Assembly (NCBI RefSeq): GCF_009906855.1
Contig: NZ_CP047650.1
Coordinates: 3,596,001 to 3,660,000 of the forward strand
Length of the DNA stretch: 64,000 bases
Origin: Xylophilus rhododendri
GTDB taxonomy: Bacteria; Pseudomonadota; Gammaproteobacteria; Burkholderiales; Burkholderiaceae_C
Direction of reading: 5' to 3'
The notes under the pieces were generated by a model. It was not told the origin of the DNA. It saw only the letters and a list, made by a program, of their open reading frames with translations, and ran no database searches. The position numbers were made by a program, and so were the translations under genes. Shown piece by piece: positions 62,839 to 64,000 of the stretch (positions within the stretch are counted from its first letter, which is position 1; each line of letters starts with the position of its first letter).

Positions 62839-64000
62839 ATGAGCAGTTCCCCATCCGTCATGCGCCGCCCCCTGTGGTGGATCGTCGCCGCCGTCGTGCT
62901 GGTCGCCGCCGCCGCCGCCTTCGCCCTGTCCGGCAGGTCCGGCGGCGAGACCGCCGCTTCCGACGAGCCCGAGCCCTCGCATGCCGGCAAGGTGGCCGAC
63001 GAGACGGTGCGGGTCTCCGCCGCCCAGCTCGCCGCGCTGGACATCGGCCCGGCCGGCGAGCGGACCTTCCAGAATTTGCAGCAGGCCATCGGCAACATCG
63101 ACTTCAACCAGGACCGCACGGTGGCCGTCTCCACCGCCTACGCCGGCCGCATCGCGCGGGTGCTGGTCAAGGCCGGCGACGAGGTGCAGGCCGGCCAGAC
63201 GCTCTACACGGTGGATGTGCCCGACATCGCCCAGGCCGCCTCCACGCTGATCTCCACCGCCGGCAGCCTGCGCACCGCCAACGACACGCTCAAGCGCGCC
63301 CAGGCCCTGGCGCAGGACAACAGCATCCCGCAGAAGGAGCTGCAGCAGAACCAGTCCGACCAGCAGGCCGCCGACGCCGCCTTCCGCGCGGCGCGCAAGA
63401 CGCTGCAGCTCTTCGGCCTGGCCGAGGCCGACATCGCCCGCATCGAACGCGAGCACACCATCGACGTCGAAATGCCGGTGCGCAGCCCGATCGCCGGCCG
63501 CGTCACCGCGCGCGCGGCCCAGGTCGGCTTGCTGACCCAGCCGGGCGCATCGCCCGCGCCGGTCACCGTGTCGGACCTGCGCACCCTGTGGATGGTGGCC
63601 AGCATTCCCGAGTCCGACTTCGCCCTCTACCGCATCGGCCAGCCGGTGAAGGTGCGGGTGCAGGCCTGGCCCGACCGCACCTTCGAAGGCCGCATCAGCT
63701 ACCTGGGCGACACAGTGGATGCCAACACCCACCGCATCTCGGTGCGCGCCGACGTGGCTGACCCCAAGCGCGAGCTGCGGCCGCAGATGCTGGCGGACTT
63801 CAGCATCTCGCTGTCCGCCCCGGCCCAGGCCCCCTCGGTGCCGGCCGCCGCCGTGGTGCGCGAGACCTCGGGTGTCAACACCGTGTGGGTCAGCGCCGGC
63901 ACCGATGCACAGGGCAAGCTGCTCAAGCGCCGCCAGGTCACGGTGGGCCGCACCGACCAGGGCCAGGTGCAGATCGCCTCCGGCCTGCAGCCGGGCGAAC
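62839..64000 (+). CDS. RND efflux transporter periplasmic adaptor subunit (HlyD/CusB-CzcB type), 3' end outside the window
   Basis: 387 codons are visible and open to the window edge. An N-terminal membrane anchor (about residues 11-31, WWIVAAVVLVAAAAAFAL) is followed by a first lipoyl half (GRIARVLVKAGDEVQAGQTL). Then come an alpha-hairpin (about 135-200) and the second lipoyl half (SPIAGRVTARAAQVGLLTQPG). A beta-barrel (WMVASIPESDFALYRIGQPV) and the start of the membrane-proximal domain complete the visible part. This is the CzcB/CusB-like layout, but no metal-binding His/Met cluster is seen in the visible part. The pump and outer-membrane channel should follow. Confidence 0.9.
   Translation, partial: MSSSPSVMRRPLWWIVAAVVLVAAAAAFALSGRSGGETAASDEPEPSHAGKVADETVRVSAAQLAALDIGPAGERTFQNLQQAIGNIDFNQDRTVAVSTAYAGRIARVLVKAGDEVQAGQTLYTVDVPDIAQAASTLISTAGSLRTANDTLKRAQALAQDNSIPQKELQQNQSDQQAADAAFRAARKTLQLFGLAEADIARIEREHTIDVEMPVRSPIAGRVTARAAQVGLLTQPGASPAPVTVSDLRTLWMVASIPESDFALYRIGQPVKVRVQAWPDRTFEGRISYLGDTVDANTHRISVRADVADPKRELRPQMLADFSISLSAPAQAPSVPAAAVVRETSGVNTVWVSAGTDAQGKLLKRRQVTVGRTDQGQVQIASGLQPGE

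Overview
The window is high-GC DNA from a heterotrophic betaproteobacterium, most likely order Burkholderiales and probably Comamonadaceae-like. The reasons are a short H-NS-type protein with the KYKDPxxxKTWSGRGxxPxW motif, two Bug/TctC extracytoplasmic binding proteins, five ABC importers, and tightly packed operons with many ATGA/GTGA start-stop overlaps. No rRNA, tRNA or CRISPR was found. Most of the window is a set of catabolic islands, each pairing an importer with degradation enzymes and a regulator.

Region 1 (1-14.3 kb): a dipeptide-type ABC importer faces a polyamine/opine-type ABC importer. The latter is followed by a GntR regulator and an N-acyl-D-amino-acid deacylase. Convergent to these lies aminotransferase-pxpB-pxpC-pxpA (5-oxoprolinase), with a second GntR gene divergent from the aminotransferase. 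Three copies of a palindrome, TGGTATACCA, lie in front of these transcription units and suggest one regulon. Region 2 (14.3-25.0 kb): a minus-strand operon with a dipeptidase-like amidohydrolase, a complete Liv-type ABC importer, an FAD oxidoreductase (frameshifted), 4-hydroxyproline 2-epimerase and a DapA-family deaminase. It reads as hydroxyproline catabolism. A divergent GntR gene and two facing copies of an AT-rich operator lie upstream, followed by an unrecognised protein with a 2OG-oxygenase-like metal motif.

Region 3 (25.0-28.9 kb): a dienelactone-hydrolase-family gene, a LacI-family gene (frameshifted), and a large imperfect inverted repeat whose left arm is interrupted by an IS3-family element (27142-28406). 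Region 4 (28.8-39.9 kb): a nicotinamide/nicotinate cluster. It has nicB (whose C-terminal tail is encoded by the repeat), nicA, a Tat-exported nicotinamidase, a Liv-type importer with a fused permease, and divergent nicC. Region 5 (40-48.9 kb): a small membrane protein and a PrsW-type protease (frameshifted), then a 2-ketogluconate operon (kguE-kguK-kguD order) carrying a polar-amino-acid-type ABC importer and a perfect PtxS-like operator. An IS5-family element follows, sitting beside a fragment of the same repeat.

Region 6 (48.9-64 kb): hmgA, a Bug-type binding protein and fahA (homogentisate pathway) with a divergent LysR gene. Then come a second Bug gene (frameshifted), a CocE-like hydrolase, an EamA permease, a hybrid sensor kinase, an N-terminally short FdhF/YdeP-type molybdenum oxidoreductase, an hns-like gene with a terminator, and the start of an RND efflux adaptor. 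Four genes carry what looks like the loss of a single C (or G on the plus strand). This could be genuine decay or a systematic assembly error, and it should be settled before anything is called a pseudogene.
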